Positions 37,321 to 47,660 of a stretch of DNA of 64,000 nt are shown piece by piece. Position 1 is the stretch's first letter. Each line of letters starts with the position of its first letter. The translations under genes and the position numbers were made by a program. The stretch spans positions 62,001 through 126,000 of the forward strand of contig QYAI01000024.1 in assembly GCA_003988855.1 (NCBI GenBank), in the 5' to 3' direction. This stretch comes from Arachnopeziza araneosa (taxonomy: Eukaryota; Ascomycota; Leotiomycetes; Helotiales; Arachnopezizaceae). The notes under the pieces were generated by a model, which was not told the DNA's origin, made no database searches, and saw only the letters and a program-made list of their open reading frames with translations.

Positions 37321-39389
37321 ATGTATTCGTCGGTCCCCTCTCCACCTCCGCCAGCGTCATGGAATCCTGGCCCGGAGCGGGTTGATACTTCTCCTACACC
37401 CGCCTCTCCCACCTCACGACCAGGTCGCTTGCGTGGTTTTAGTTATCTACGGAATTACACGTCAAATCGACACAATTCTTCCAATAATCAGACCCGCCCG
37501 TCAACCCTGGGCCGCGCTACAAGCTATCCTGCTCCGACTTCTCACCATTCTCCAGCCTCGCCAACTGCACAGCCTGCACCGCCGAATCTGACGACCCAAC
37601 AGATCTCAGCAACGACACAGCATTCCACTTCCGAAGCTCCTACCGCCAAACTGAACAGCCCGGAGAGTTTGGGAAATACGAGTGGGTGGCTACCAAGTGT
37701 AGGAGGGCAAAGTGGAGTTTCACGAATAGCAACCGAACCCAAATCTACCGCTGCCCCATCCTCTTCTGCGCTGCTGTCAGGAAACAATCCCGCAGCGATA
37801 GCATCGGATTTGACTGCCTCGATGGCACGCACACGTTCCGCCACCACCACAACTGGTACAGAGACGTTACAGGGTACGATTAATGAATCGCAAGGAGGTA
37901 CCGAGACCTCTTCTCACTCTGCAGCAAATGAGTCGAGGCTGGGTGGTGGGATGGCACATCAGCTTCCTTCAATAAGGTTCACGGCGCACCAAGATCCGCG
38001 GGCTTCACGACCATCACTGGTGTTTAGCCCTATGTTGCGGATCCTACCCACTGGCAAGGAGACGATCAAAGTTGGCAGATACTCAGAAAGGGAGCATCCT
38101 CCTCATGGACAGACTGGAATAATACCATCATCTGCACCAGTAGGATTCAAGTCCAAAGTAGTAAGCCGGAGGCACTGCGAATTTTGGTGTGCTGGTGGTA
38201 GGTGGTTTATCAAAGACGTGAAGAGCTCATCAGGAACCTTTCTAAATCATATCCGACTTAGCTCACCTAACACTGAGTCAAGGCCGTTCCCTGTGAATGA
38301 CGGCGATATTGTTCAGCTAGGCATCGATTTCAAGGGCGGTGAAGAGATGATATTTAGATGCGTCAAGATTAGAGTCGAGCTGAACAAGGGTTGGCAGTCT
38401 GCACCAACTGAGTTCAAGTATGTGTTTCCCCATCATTGTATGACCTCACTAACGTATCAGTGTCCAATCGCATAAACGACTACGAGAATTGAATACTTTG
38501 GGAAAATCACTCTCGAGCGGACCCTCCAATGATTGCACGATCTGTTTAGGTGCAATTGCTGTAAGTCGAAAATTGTGATCTAATTACCCAAACTCTGATC
38601 AAAGTCCCCTAGCCATGCCAGTCTCTATTCGTTGCTCCTTGTTCGCACACTTGGCACTACAAGTGCATTCGAGTTCTAATAAATGGACCTAATTGGCCTC
38701 ATTTTATGTGCCCGAACTGCCGAAGCGTGGCCGATTTGGAAGCTGAACTCGATGAGCCTTCTGTGGATGGAGATTCGGAAGAGGCAAAACAGGCGGATTC
38801 GAAGGGCGTTGTTCAGCAAACTGAAAGTAACGGAACGGATCCTGTGACGAGTGAAGAACCACGCAGACAGCACAACTTGACAGATATCACCTCAACGGAG
38901 CCTCCGACAGAGCAGCCTCTTGGTGTTGGTGATATGGAGCTAGGAGAAGCTAGCGAAGATTCTGAGGGGGACCGAAGAGTCGACCAAATTACAGAGGAGT
39001 TAGGTTATGTACATCTCAATGATCCTCCTTCTCCACCTCAGTCCCCTGAACCGGAGACCCATGACAACTCAAATGCAACAGTGCCTCCTGTTGATATCAT
39101 AGCGAGAAAACCTGTTCCAGGATCCTCGGCGGCAGCTCACCTGGAGCAACCAAATCACCGAGAAAGAGGCACTCGTACGCCGAGCCCGAATGGCCTAGGC
39201 TCATCTCTGCAAGACACTTCGACCGGTGTCGAGGGTCCTATGACTCCGAGAAATGACGTCGGGCCTTTCATTTTTGATGGAAGTGGTGGGAGAGCTCCCA
39301 GTGAGAGGATTGCCGATAATGCTGCTCTGAATCTGGATGCTGCCGCAGATGCTCTTTCTCCACACTCAGCCGTCGAGCCTTCCTCTTAA
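37321..39389 (+). CDS. dma1: FHA-RING E3 ubiquitin ligase (Dma1/Chf type)
   Basis: Exons 37321-38417, 38461-38560 and 38613-39389 give 657 residues. After a ~220-residue Ser/Thr/Pro-rich region comes an FHA domain: IKVGRYSERE, SKVVSRRHCEFW, WFIKDVKSSSGTFLNHIRLS and DIVQLGIDFKGG, with the phosphothreonine-binding R, S and N positions present. The RING-H2 is split by the second intron: DCTICLGAIA, then PCQSLFVAPCSHTWHYKCIR and FMCPNCRSVADLEAEL. This pairing is specific to Dma/Chf ligases, which restrain septation and mitotic exit in yeasts. A disordered acidic tail of about 210 residues follows, longer than in yeasts. Start is the ATG at 37321. Both introns are canonical (ACTAACGTATCAG; CTCTGATC branch). 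Confidence 0.95.
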
Positions 39390-40046
39390 TCTACTGTTCT
39401 TTGCTGCATTTTAGCGATGTGTGGGAAGGCATTGTGGCTACAATGTCATTTGGCCTATTGTTTGGTTGACATGCACTCAATAAATAATACCTAAAGTTCT
39501 ACATATGGGCTTTGATGAATGGAAAGGAATTGGCTGGCAGCACGACTGGCGTTGTCTGGGTACTTGGGGGGATGGGCGATGATTTTAATGAGCGTAGCAT
39601 TTGCATTGCATCTCTTGCTACCCTTCTGGGACTGAATTGCTGCCTTAATTGCAAGCCTAAAGGTTGCATTAAGATACTATTAATACCTTTGAAATGCAAA
39701 AACAACTACTTGATATTAAATGGCCTGAGATTCAGTTCTCAAAACGTCTACTTCCTCAAACAACATGTGCCAGTTATCTCCATCAATTTTTCTCAGTCTT
39801 CTCGGTAATTTCATTAGCGGCTTCACTGAATCTTGATCCACTGCCAAAGCATTCTCGATTTCAAATTCGAGGTAGCCCTCTTCCATGATTGGTGCTGACA
39901 AAATCCAAATTGTTATTGTATAATGAGTACACTAATTAAACCTGAACAGTGGCAACGTGGTTATAAATTCGTAGACATATCTGTTGTGGACACTCGTGTG
40001 AGGTTAAAAGATACGAAGGTGTGCTACGAATTATTCTCTTTCACAC
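39390..40046. other. Gap between FHA-RING gene and VPS16
   Basis: 657 bases between convergent genes. Contains the weak minus-strand candidate at 39499-39886; otherwise nothing. Confidence 0.5.
39499..39886 (-). CDS. Possible small gene or gene fragment
   Basis: A minus-strand exon from the ATG at 39886 encodes MEEGYLEFEIENALAVDQDS and continues through a basic segment to NWHMLFEE, where a GTAGAC donor-like site and then a stop follow. Downstream, after a TTTAG acceptor near 39663, two further frames stay open to about 39499. No single splice choice joins the obvious donor to either frame in phase; a GTTGTT donor at 39747 with the TTTAG acceptor does. Composition is protein-like but I recognise no family. 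Could be a decayed gene. Confidence 0.22.
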
Positions 40047-42985
40047 CTATCGTTTCAAACCAGCTCCCAGCCTCTCTATCTCACGCCCCTCCACTGTTCC
40101 CACTCCAGCCGCCGCACGGAGTCGATCTACGGCCTCGTGGTCCTTAATCTTTACGGCTTCCTCCGCAGCCTTGACCCTCATTCCACACTTCTCATACATA
40201 GTAATAGTCTCTCCAGGCTGCAGACTCGGTGCCGCTTTGGGAATGTAGAAAGCAGCCAGTTTCGGATTACCGGCAGACAGGATGAGGGAAAAGAAAGGTT
40301 CCCATCCTATGGGGGACTTGCGGGTTTTTGCACCCCATTCTTCGAGCTCTGCCCAGTCACGTTTGGATACTAGGGCACGGAGTCTGAAATAACATGATTA
40401 ACTATGTGAATACAAGGCTGGTCAAGGAATATATACCTAATCCACCAAGCCGTCTTTTCGGGAACTTTGAAATCGTTTTGGACTTTTTTGGCTCGACTTG
40501 TATAGCCAAGTCTGATTAGTTTGAACATCGTTTCATTGACACTTAAGCCAGTAAAAATCTCTGTCAGGTCCCGATCGAAAGCATCTTGCATTTTCAAAAG
40601 TGTGGTAGTTTCTTGCAAAGCTTTAAGCTCAAAAGTGGTATCCTTGGAGTCGATCAATAATTTCGCTGCTAGTGCGAGCTTGTCTGAGGCGGTTTTGGAG
40701 TCGGGTTGTTTCAAAGCTTCGCGAATGAAAACGTTTGCTCCATCGGTGCGACGATCATCTTGATAGTAAAGATCTTTGAGCAACTCCGTGTCATCTTCCT
40801 GAGCTGAAGACTCCATTAAAGAAGTCGCGACAGGTCGGGTACTAATAACCCGGAAGAAAGATGCCAATGGAAGCTTCTTCTTAAGATGCAACATTACGAA
40901 GAAAATGAGATCTGAGTCGCCACTTTCAATAGCTTTGTCAAGCGCGATTTCATCCTCTTCCATGTCTAGCAGAAGTGGAACTTGCTTCCCTGCTCGCGGT
41001 TCATGGTTCAAAAGCTCGGTTGCTAGACGTCCTCGTCCTTCATCATAAGCAGCTCGAGCAATCTCCTCAAATGATATTCCACGCTTGCCAGCGAGCTTCT
41101 CTACGATCAAGCGACAGATTGTGTCTTCATCCTCAGAACCCACTCGAACCTTTTGAGAAGCCCAATGGACGTAGATTCGATCCGTTGGAAGACGTAGATA
41201 TGATGATATACGAAGCGCTAGTAAGTATTCCCGGCGGTTGATAAGACGCAAGACCAATTTTTCAGGTGTGAGACGGAGGAACTGCTCATAAGACAGTGGT
41301 ATGCCTATCTCATAAAATCGGACGGCGTTCAAAACTCGAAGCGTTTCGCACATGTCAACAAAATCATCACTATTGTAAATATCTAATACGGATTTTCCAA
41401 AGGAAGCGGCTTTTAATAATTGTTTCTGCCAGTGTATGCTGAACTCATAGCCAGCTGCTTTGACCTACTTCCTATTAGAGGTGTTTTAAAAGAAGGTAAC
41501 AGTATACATACACAAGTGTCAACGGCTTCAACTAAATTTGGGCGTATCAACTGAATATTGTCATCAGCTTTTGGTGATTGATTTTCAAGTTGTTCTGCAG
41601 CATCGAGTAGTATCGATGCAGGAGACTCTGTGTCAAACCGAAAGACCTCATCAGTGACATCAGGAACTTTTTGGACGAAGTCACAGACATCATTGGTTAT
41701 CAAACGAACGCCATCGTGGTCTACAAGAATATCAGCAAGCTGATCGCGGAACTATGTTTGATCTCATCTGTACCTGCAATGAGATGAACTCTGCCTTCGT
41801 AGAAATACCTTGCAGCTGCATTATTTGGTCCAATGATATGAACTTCATCTTCCCAAGCGATAACAACTGCATCGTTTCCACACCACTGGACATCTTTAGG
41901 CGCTATTTTCGACTTTGAGTCGTGTTCACTAAGCCGATTTTGAAAGTCGCTGGTAATGACAAACGCTCTTCCTGTCTCTGTATAAAGGGCAACAAACTTT
42001 CCGTTCGGGGAAACGCTAATATGAGTAAAAGGCCCGATGTCCAACATCCGGTCTTCTGACTCTGATGCATCCACAACATAAATCGTTTGGCCTATGCTTA
42101 ATAGAACCTCGACCGATCGAGAGAGGGTATATGCAGGAGGAATGAGAGTCCACGAATGAACTTCGCCCTCTGGAGGTGTAGCAAGAAGTTTAGGGCGAGG
42201 CTCATCATATCGAGAGACAGAAATCAGGTGGTTGTTGGAGAGTAACGCCACAAACCCAGTGCCATAGAATCTGAAAAAGTCAGTCACCGATCCACGAACA
42301 GAATATTAACGGGATTTCACATGCCTGCAAGCAGTGACCCCGTACTCGTCTGAGCCATGACCAAGAGAGAATTGAGTGAAGTCTCCTTGTAAATCATAGT
42401 AACATCTCACGGTTCCATCAGCAGTTACAACCAAGAGCTTCTCATCTTCTGACCACCCTAAGCCTTTGATGGAGCCTCGATCCCAATTAATTCTTCGTAT
42501 CAGCTTGCCAGCACAACTGTAAAGGTCTATACTGGATTTTGAGGCCTGTGAGCCTCTGAAGCTGTGTAGTTTTGTCTCATCCCGATATAAAGCTATTGAA
42601 AATAGAATCAGTAATGCTTACGAGATCGTTGCCCCTATATGTTGGCGCTTGCTGTTGTAGGCCCATCTTAGATGCTGCACATGAGTTGTTGAAGCAGCAA
42701 CAGCAAGAAGACAACAAAAGTCACCGAGTATGTAAAATAGACTGAAAGAGCACATAATGCTTAACCCAAACTCCCAATTATGAGACTCAAAGTCCCAAAT
42801 TGGCGAACCAGATCCATAACATTGAAGGAAAACTTGAGCAGCATACCGATAGAGCCGCCATATGAGCATCCCGTGACGACGTAGTTCTCAAGCTCCAAGT
42901 CCTGGTCGAATACGGCGGTATAGAGCTGAACCTTCCTGTAAAACTTATCGCCTACCCTCTCCCAATCCGCCGTCGGATTCGCCAT
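40047..42985 (-). CDS. VPS16: Vacuolar sorting protein Vps16 (HOPS/CORVET core)
   Basis: Core subunit of the HOPS and CORVET tethers at endosome and vacuole. Exons 42847-42985, 42325-42592, 41774-42270, 41512-41720, 40437-41464 and 40047-40383 give 825 residues, the usual size. N-terminal beta-propeller: ADWERVGDKFYRKVQLYTAV, DLYSCAGKLIRRINWDRGSI, TGFVALLSNNHLISVSRYDE. C-terminal alpha-solenoid: KAAGYEFSIHWQKQLLKAAS, LPTDRIYVHWASQKVRVGSE, and the end AFYIPKAAPSLQPGETITMY. The intron at 42271-42324 appears to use a GC donor (AG/GCATGT); see findings. All other introns are GT-AG. The start codon is 304 bases from that of the divergent Mg-chelatase-like gene. Confidence 0.97.
42271..42324 (-). 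other. VPS16: Probable GC-AG intron in VPS16
   Basis: The exon ends ...GGGGTCACTGCTTGCAG and the intron starts GCATGT; it ends TTTTTCAG with a GACTGAC-type branch box. The phase-2 join gives YGVTACRFYGTGFVALLSNN, matching the family spacing. The nearest in-frame GT donor (GTACGG, 17 bases upstream) would delete six conserved residues; a GT six bases downstream of the junction is out of frame. Confidence 0.75.
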
Positions 42986-43289
42986 CTCAATACAAAGAGG
43001 TCCCTCTAATTCATTCCGTTGCCTCTGGAGACTGTCTGGGTGATGCCTTGGACATGTGCTAGGGATGTAATCTGAAGCTCTCAGGCTCAACATTCAGGTC
43101 CGAATTTAAGGTGTGGTCAAAGCTTGGCACTAGCGCCGTGGTGGACAGCCGGAATCGACGCTCTTGTCATTCACTCTTTGCATAATCACTCCTGGAGCCT
43201 CCTCGTGGCATGTGCTCTGCCTGGGAACGAGTGCAACCAAGGTTTGCTACGAATCAAGAAATGGCGGATTGAATCATGCCAGATGCAAC
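42986..43289. promoter_or_regulatory. Short bidirectional promoter, VPS16 / Mg-chelatase-like gene
   Basis: 304 bases between divergent start codons. No recognisable element assigned; both leaders must overlap or be very short. Confidence 0.5.
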
Positions 43290-44425
43290 ATGGCCGACGA
43301 ATCGCTGCTTGGAAGAATCCATGACCTGAGCGACTTGGAGCTTGCGACGTTGATATGTCTCGTTGCACAAGAGCATTGTATCATCGATACGGACCCAAAC
43401 GGCTTAGATGATTTAGTCCAGGAGCTGCAGCTGGTTAGTCTAATCTATGGGGGATGCTTCTCGTCCTAACTTCTCTATCGTAGGTGGCATCCAAAGTCTT
43501 TGGCCTCACCAATGCTGTCATTGACTGCTCTGAACATACATCACTAGACGACTTCGCGCAGGCCATTATCTCGGTGGACGCCGTACCTACTCGTTCTAAC
43601 TCGCCGGTACGAACCAGAAACGAGTCTGCCTATTATCTTAATACTTCTGCATTCCGCTCATCATCTCGATCACTAGCTTCTGAAAGCTTAGCTGAGAATA
43701 GAACGATGGCAAGTGTCATAATAGCTAAAAATTTGGACGAAGCCCCGAAGCAGATCCAAATACAAGCTCTAGAACTTATGAGGACTAAGAGATTATACAC
43801 TAGAACTTCAGTACATCATGCCCCGAGGAGATTCTTGTTCATTGCTCTATTAGCAGGTGGAGAGGGACCAAGGTTGACGAAACACTTAAACGAGTTCATG
43901 TTCATTTCACATTTCCATGATCTCGAAGATGGTTTCCCAAATGTAGAAGAGACGTATGAAGACGATACGTCTACCTCATCGGTTGTGAAGAAAAGTCCCA
44001 CTTACGAACCAGATGATTTACATCCTCCAAGCATATCAGCCAAAGAAATTGAAACCTTGACCACCTTAAGCAACGAAGCTACCTTAACTGTTGAAGTTCG
44101 ACAGTACCAGCAAAATATTATATCGTTTTTGCGACTTCATCGGGCAGTAGCTGGGGGGATAACAGCTACCGCTACAAAGCATTTTGAAAAGCTCGCAAAG
44201 TGTCTAGCACCACTCCACAATCTGACATACGTTACTCCATCTCTTGTTGCTCTTGCGGCGAGAAAAATCTACGTTCACCGTATACAAATTGTCAAGCCTG
44301 AAAATGAGCGCAGTATGCAATGGGGAAGTGATCTGGATGCAGTGGCAGCACTTCTTGAAGGTGTCGGAGCTGAGGACGTGATTGAAGATGTTCTAGGGAT
44401 TGGTGGTGCGGAGGCACCATTATAA
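43290..44425 (+). CDS. Mg-chelatase/AAA-lid-like fungal protein without Walker A
   Basis: Exons 43290-43433 and 43484-44425 give 361 residues. It starts MADESLLGRIHDLSDLELAT, then LICLVAQEHCIIDTD, and later VIIAKNLDEAPKQIQIQALE, which resembles the ATPase face of ChlI/BchI-type AAA proteins (a 'NLD.AP..IQ..ALE' element), followed by RRFLFIALLAG. The C-terminal part (RQYQQNIISFLRLHRAVAGG, ITATATKHFEKLAKCLAPLH, VTPSLVALAARKIYVHRIQI) resembles the AAA lid. No GxxxxGK[ST] loop is seen, so nucleotide binding is doubtful. Fungal proteins of this kind are usually labelled magnesium chelatase although fungi make no chlorophyll. The role is unknown. The intron is canonical (donor GTTAGT, CCTAAC branch, CGTAG). 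Confidence 0.82.
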
Positions 44426-44731
44426 ACTTAGCATGATACCCAATGAATATCCAACCTCATGGGAAGCATACCCAAGCAACGCTTCCAACATACACATAGC
44501 AGTGAATCCAATCCAACAGTTTTGCCCAATGAATAGGGAGCTATGATGGACTACCAAGTGTTATTGAAGTGCTCGAAATGTTAGGATCATCTGAAGGGCG
44601 TTTGCCAAAGAGAAAATCACATCATAGCATCGTCAACAATTGAAACTCTCCTACTTCCAAAAACATACTTATTCAAACCCACGTGCGGTTTTAATTGTTC
44701 TGCTTCCTCAAACTCGCTATCATCATCGACA
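44426..44731. other. Short intergenic gap
   Basis: 306 bases between two plus-strand genes; nothing identified beyond 3' flank and presumed promoter. Confidence 0.5.
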
Positions 44732-45277
44732 ATGAGCATCGACAACGCGAACCGTAAATTCTCAACCCGCATCCCCTCTCTACCAGGCGATCCTCTCAGC
44801 TGCCCCAAATGCCCAAGACTCCTCTTCCCAAGCGAGATGGAAAGAGACCAGCACCATTTCCAACAACATATACTCAAGATTTCACGCACATTGATCACGA
44901 ACGTAGCACCGCCGATAGCTGATGAGGGGAACTATGATGGTCCTCTAGGCAGGAAAATGCATGTTTTCCCGACTGATCGGTTCTGTGATGAGCCTGGGAG
45001 GTATAGAGGCGATGGCGAGTTGGAGGAGAGGGTCACAGTTGGAGGGACGGTGGTAGGTGTTGGGCTGCGGACTGTCACTTTTAACAGGGTCGAGAGTAGC
45101 ACAGTGTTGGCAGAAGATAGGGGTGAGTCAGAGGAGTGGTTCCAAGAATTGCGTTTTGATGACGAGGAGTGTTGTTTGATTAAGAAGCCAGAGCCAGAGC
45201 TTGCGGGGAAGAGAAAGTGTAATAATCGAGCATGGAACTGCGGGAAGAACATGTGGTTTCAGAGGAATAAATACTAA
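44732..45277 (+). CDS. Small C2H2-like zinc-finger protein, hypothetical
   Basis: Intronless frame of 181 residues from an ATG at 44732. A single finger-like element near residues 24-46 reads CPKCPRLLFPSEMERDQHHF with further His (QQHI), giving C-x2-C-x(17)-H-H spacing that is looser than a classical finger. The middle carries GRYRGDGELEERVTVGGTVV, the end GKRKCNNRAWNCGKNMWFQR with two more Cys. GC content is above the flanks, in keeping with coding. It lies tail-to-tail with GDA1 (171 bases apart). Family not recognised; a lineage-restricted gene is likely. Confidence 0.6.
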   Translation: MSIDNANRKFSTRIPSLPGDPLSCPKCPRLLFPSEMERDQHHFQQHILKISRTLITNVAPPIADEGNYDGPLGRKMHVFPTDRFCDEPGRYRGDGELEERVTVGGTVVGVGLRTVTFNRVESSTVLAEDRGESEEWFQELRFDDEECCLIKKPEPELAGKRKCNNRAWNCGKNMWFQRNKY

Positions 45278-45448
45278 ATCAGAGGAGCTCAGAACACAAA
45301 GCAAAGAGTCATTTTAATAGGCCATTATTAACTAGGCCAAGAATGGTGTCATGACAGAGATATTTACATTACCTACAGACCTTTGGCGTTATCTAGCCCA
45401 ATTAGAACAATTATCCGAACGCCTGTAATGCATCCAACTTTAAACCTT

Positions 45449-47208
45449 TTATGCGACTTCCTTGATACGGCACTGCCACCCAGATCCTTTGCTCAATAAT
45501 GGGAGACTAAAATCGGTTTCATCAGCATAAAGTTTAGCAGATAATTGCGGGATTTTTTACCTTGCGCCCAAGCACCAACCAAGCTCATTACCCTTTATCT
45601 TCTTTGCAATCTTTACCTCCCTATCAATTGGCATCTCATAACCAGTGTGAAGAAGCGCCAACATAAAGTTGAGGTCAAGACAATGTTCCGGCCGGTCCCG
45701 TAACTCATCCAATGCACCAGGAACTGCCTCGAACACATCCCAGTGAGGCTCACCCCCGCAGACTTGCTCTGTCAAACGATGAAGTTCCTTCAAGGTAAAC
45801 GACTCTGGCATACCAAGCGGGTCGGTGCGATCAAAAAAGTAAGAGAATGTGTATACATCTTCGCGAGAAAATGTCTTGTCCAAAGAAGGTTGGTGGACAC
45901 CGTTGAAAGAGCACGGCGTTAAAGCACAGTCAGCATCCTTGAATAGAATCTTCTCCGCTAGTTTTCGACACTGGGCAGGAGCTGGAGAAGATGGTCCGGT
46001 CATATTTACAGAGATCTTCTCTCCGAGCTTGTGGTTTTCTCCGAGCTTGACCTCCACTTCTCGAGCCATGCCTGGAGCAATGCAAGGATTGATAATCGGC
46101 TCCGAGAGCCAGGCAGACCTAGGTGGATCTGATGCGTAGATGTCGTTGATGAGAGTCTTATGGATAGACTCTCGAGCCGACATCAATCCATAACCAAGGT
46201 GGGAATGCTGGTAAAGCTCAAAATTGCGACCTCCAAAAGTGAGCTTGTACTTATGGTCGCCTTCAGAAAGTTTCTCAGGGATAGCACCCTTAAAAGTAGG
46301 CTCAAAGACAATCTGTGTAGATCCACCACCAAGGTCAAAGACTGCGGCAGTTTCACTATGATCCGGTCCGCCAATTTTCCCCAACAGATAGTTTGTAGTA
46401 ATCCAAGCATATACACCTTCGTCTTTACCGTCCATGATCGTAACTCCATTCTCTTCTGCTGAAACTACTGGGAAGGGGTATACTGTCTCTAGTCTGGTTC
46501 GAACCGCATCCAAAATTTTCTGGCTCTTCTCTGGACCAAGCACTCGAAGGCCAGCTGTGGCCTTTACTGCCACTGGTGTGCAAGACCTCATGTTTTCAGG
46601 GACGCTTGCCATCGCAACGTCCATAAGCACATCCAAACTCTTTGCAGCTCCTTCAGCATCGGTCTTGTAAGAACTTAACCCTGAGCCGCCGGGTTGCTTT
46701 TCTGTCATTTTGAATACCTCATCCTCGAGTTCTGGAGTGGGGCCACAGTTGTTGAATTTGTAAACATGTATGCGAGAGCCAGTACTCCCAGCGTCTATCA
46801 TGAGAACATACTGGATGATTGGCTTCGATTTATCGCTGGACTTCGCGCATTTGGTCGTTCCCACGGATGGATCCGATGCAGCTTGACCACCACCACTGCC
46901 TGGACTTGTGACTGCAAAATAGTCAATTAACTGTTCTTCATTACAAAGCGTTATCCATATATACCTCCACCATATACATCTGTTCCCTTGGGAGAAAGAT
47001 AGTAGAACAAGAAGACAACAAAAAGGAGAATCCCCCCAGTCTTCAAGAATCTGGAGCGCTGGCTTTGCGTCATCCAGGCGGCTTTTGCTCTCTCCAGTAT
47101 GCCGGTGGCGCGATTATTTGCGCCTCTGGAAATATATCGAGCTGGCTTCTCGTGAGGGTCGTGGTGTGCTCCTTTGGTAGTCGGCAGCGAGACCGAAGTT
47201 CGTCTCAT
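45449..47208 (-). CDS. GDA1: Guanosine-diphosphatase Gda1 (GDA1/CD39 family)
   Basis: Golgi lumen enzyme that hydrolyses GDP to GMP after mannosyl transfer, allowing GDP-mannose import. Exons 46965-47208, 45561-46911 and 45449-45506 give 550 residues. A type II signal anchor lies at about residues 58-72 (GGILLFVVFLFYYLS) after a basic cytosolic tail. Apyrase conserved regions are all present: MIDAGSTGSRIHVY, VKATAGLRVLG, GVYAWITTNYLLGKIGG and AVFDLGGGSTQIVFEP. The last exon of 58 bases, absent from the simple open frame, completes the family C-terminus: NELGWCLGA joined to SLPLLSKGSGWQCRIKEVA. Both introns are canonical. A Gly-rich, Ser-rich stem follows the anchor. Divergent from the PPPDE gene with 452 bases between starts. 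Confidence 0.97.
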
Positions 47209-47660
47209 AAGGGGAGATTTTGTTGATTAGATAATACGTAAAGCCCAACGAAGAACAAATTGTTCAGCCTGGGAACATTGAACAACTGAAAAGAAGGGGA
47301 AGAAATAAGAGAAGTGGACAAGAGGGGGAAGAGATGTTGGCTCTTGAGCTTCTTGAAGTTCTGAACACGAACGCGCCCCTGAACTGGACAAGACCCAAGG
47401 TGGCGTTTTCGCAGGCTGAATGGAACTTGCCGGCTCAAGGATCCTCGTCACAGAGCCTCACGCGTCACTCTTTGGTGCCTGTGCGATACCGCGATCCCAT
47501 TTCATGCATTTCCTATAGATTAGAAAATTTTAGACTGTTACAATCATCTTCACCTCACTTCATTGTTTCCTATCATGTGCCAATAACCTCTCTTGATTCC
47601 ACTTCTGAGTTGCTTAGCAGACCGAATAACAAATCAATACTCCCTCCCTAATCGCCTGCC
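47209..47660. promoter_or_regulatory. Bidirectional promoter, GDA1 / PPPDE gene
   Basis: 452 bases between divergent starts. No individual element assigned. Confidence 0.5.
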
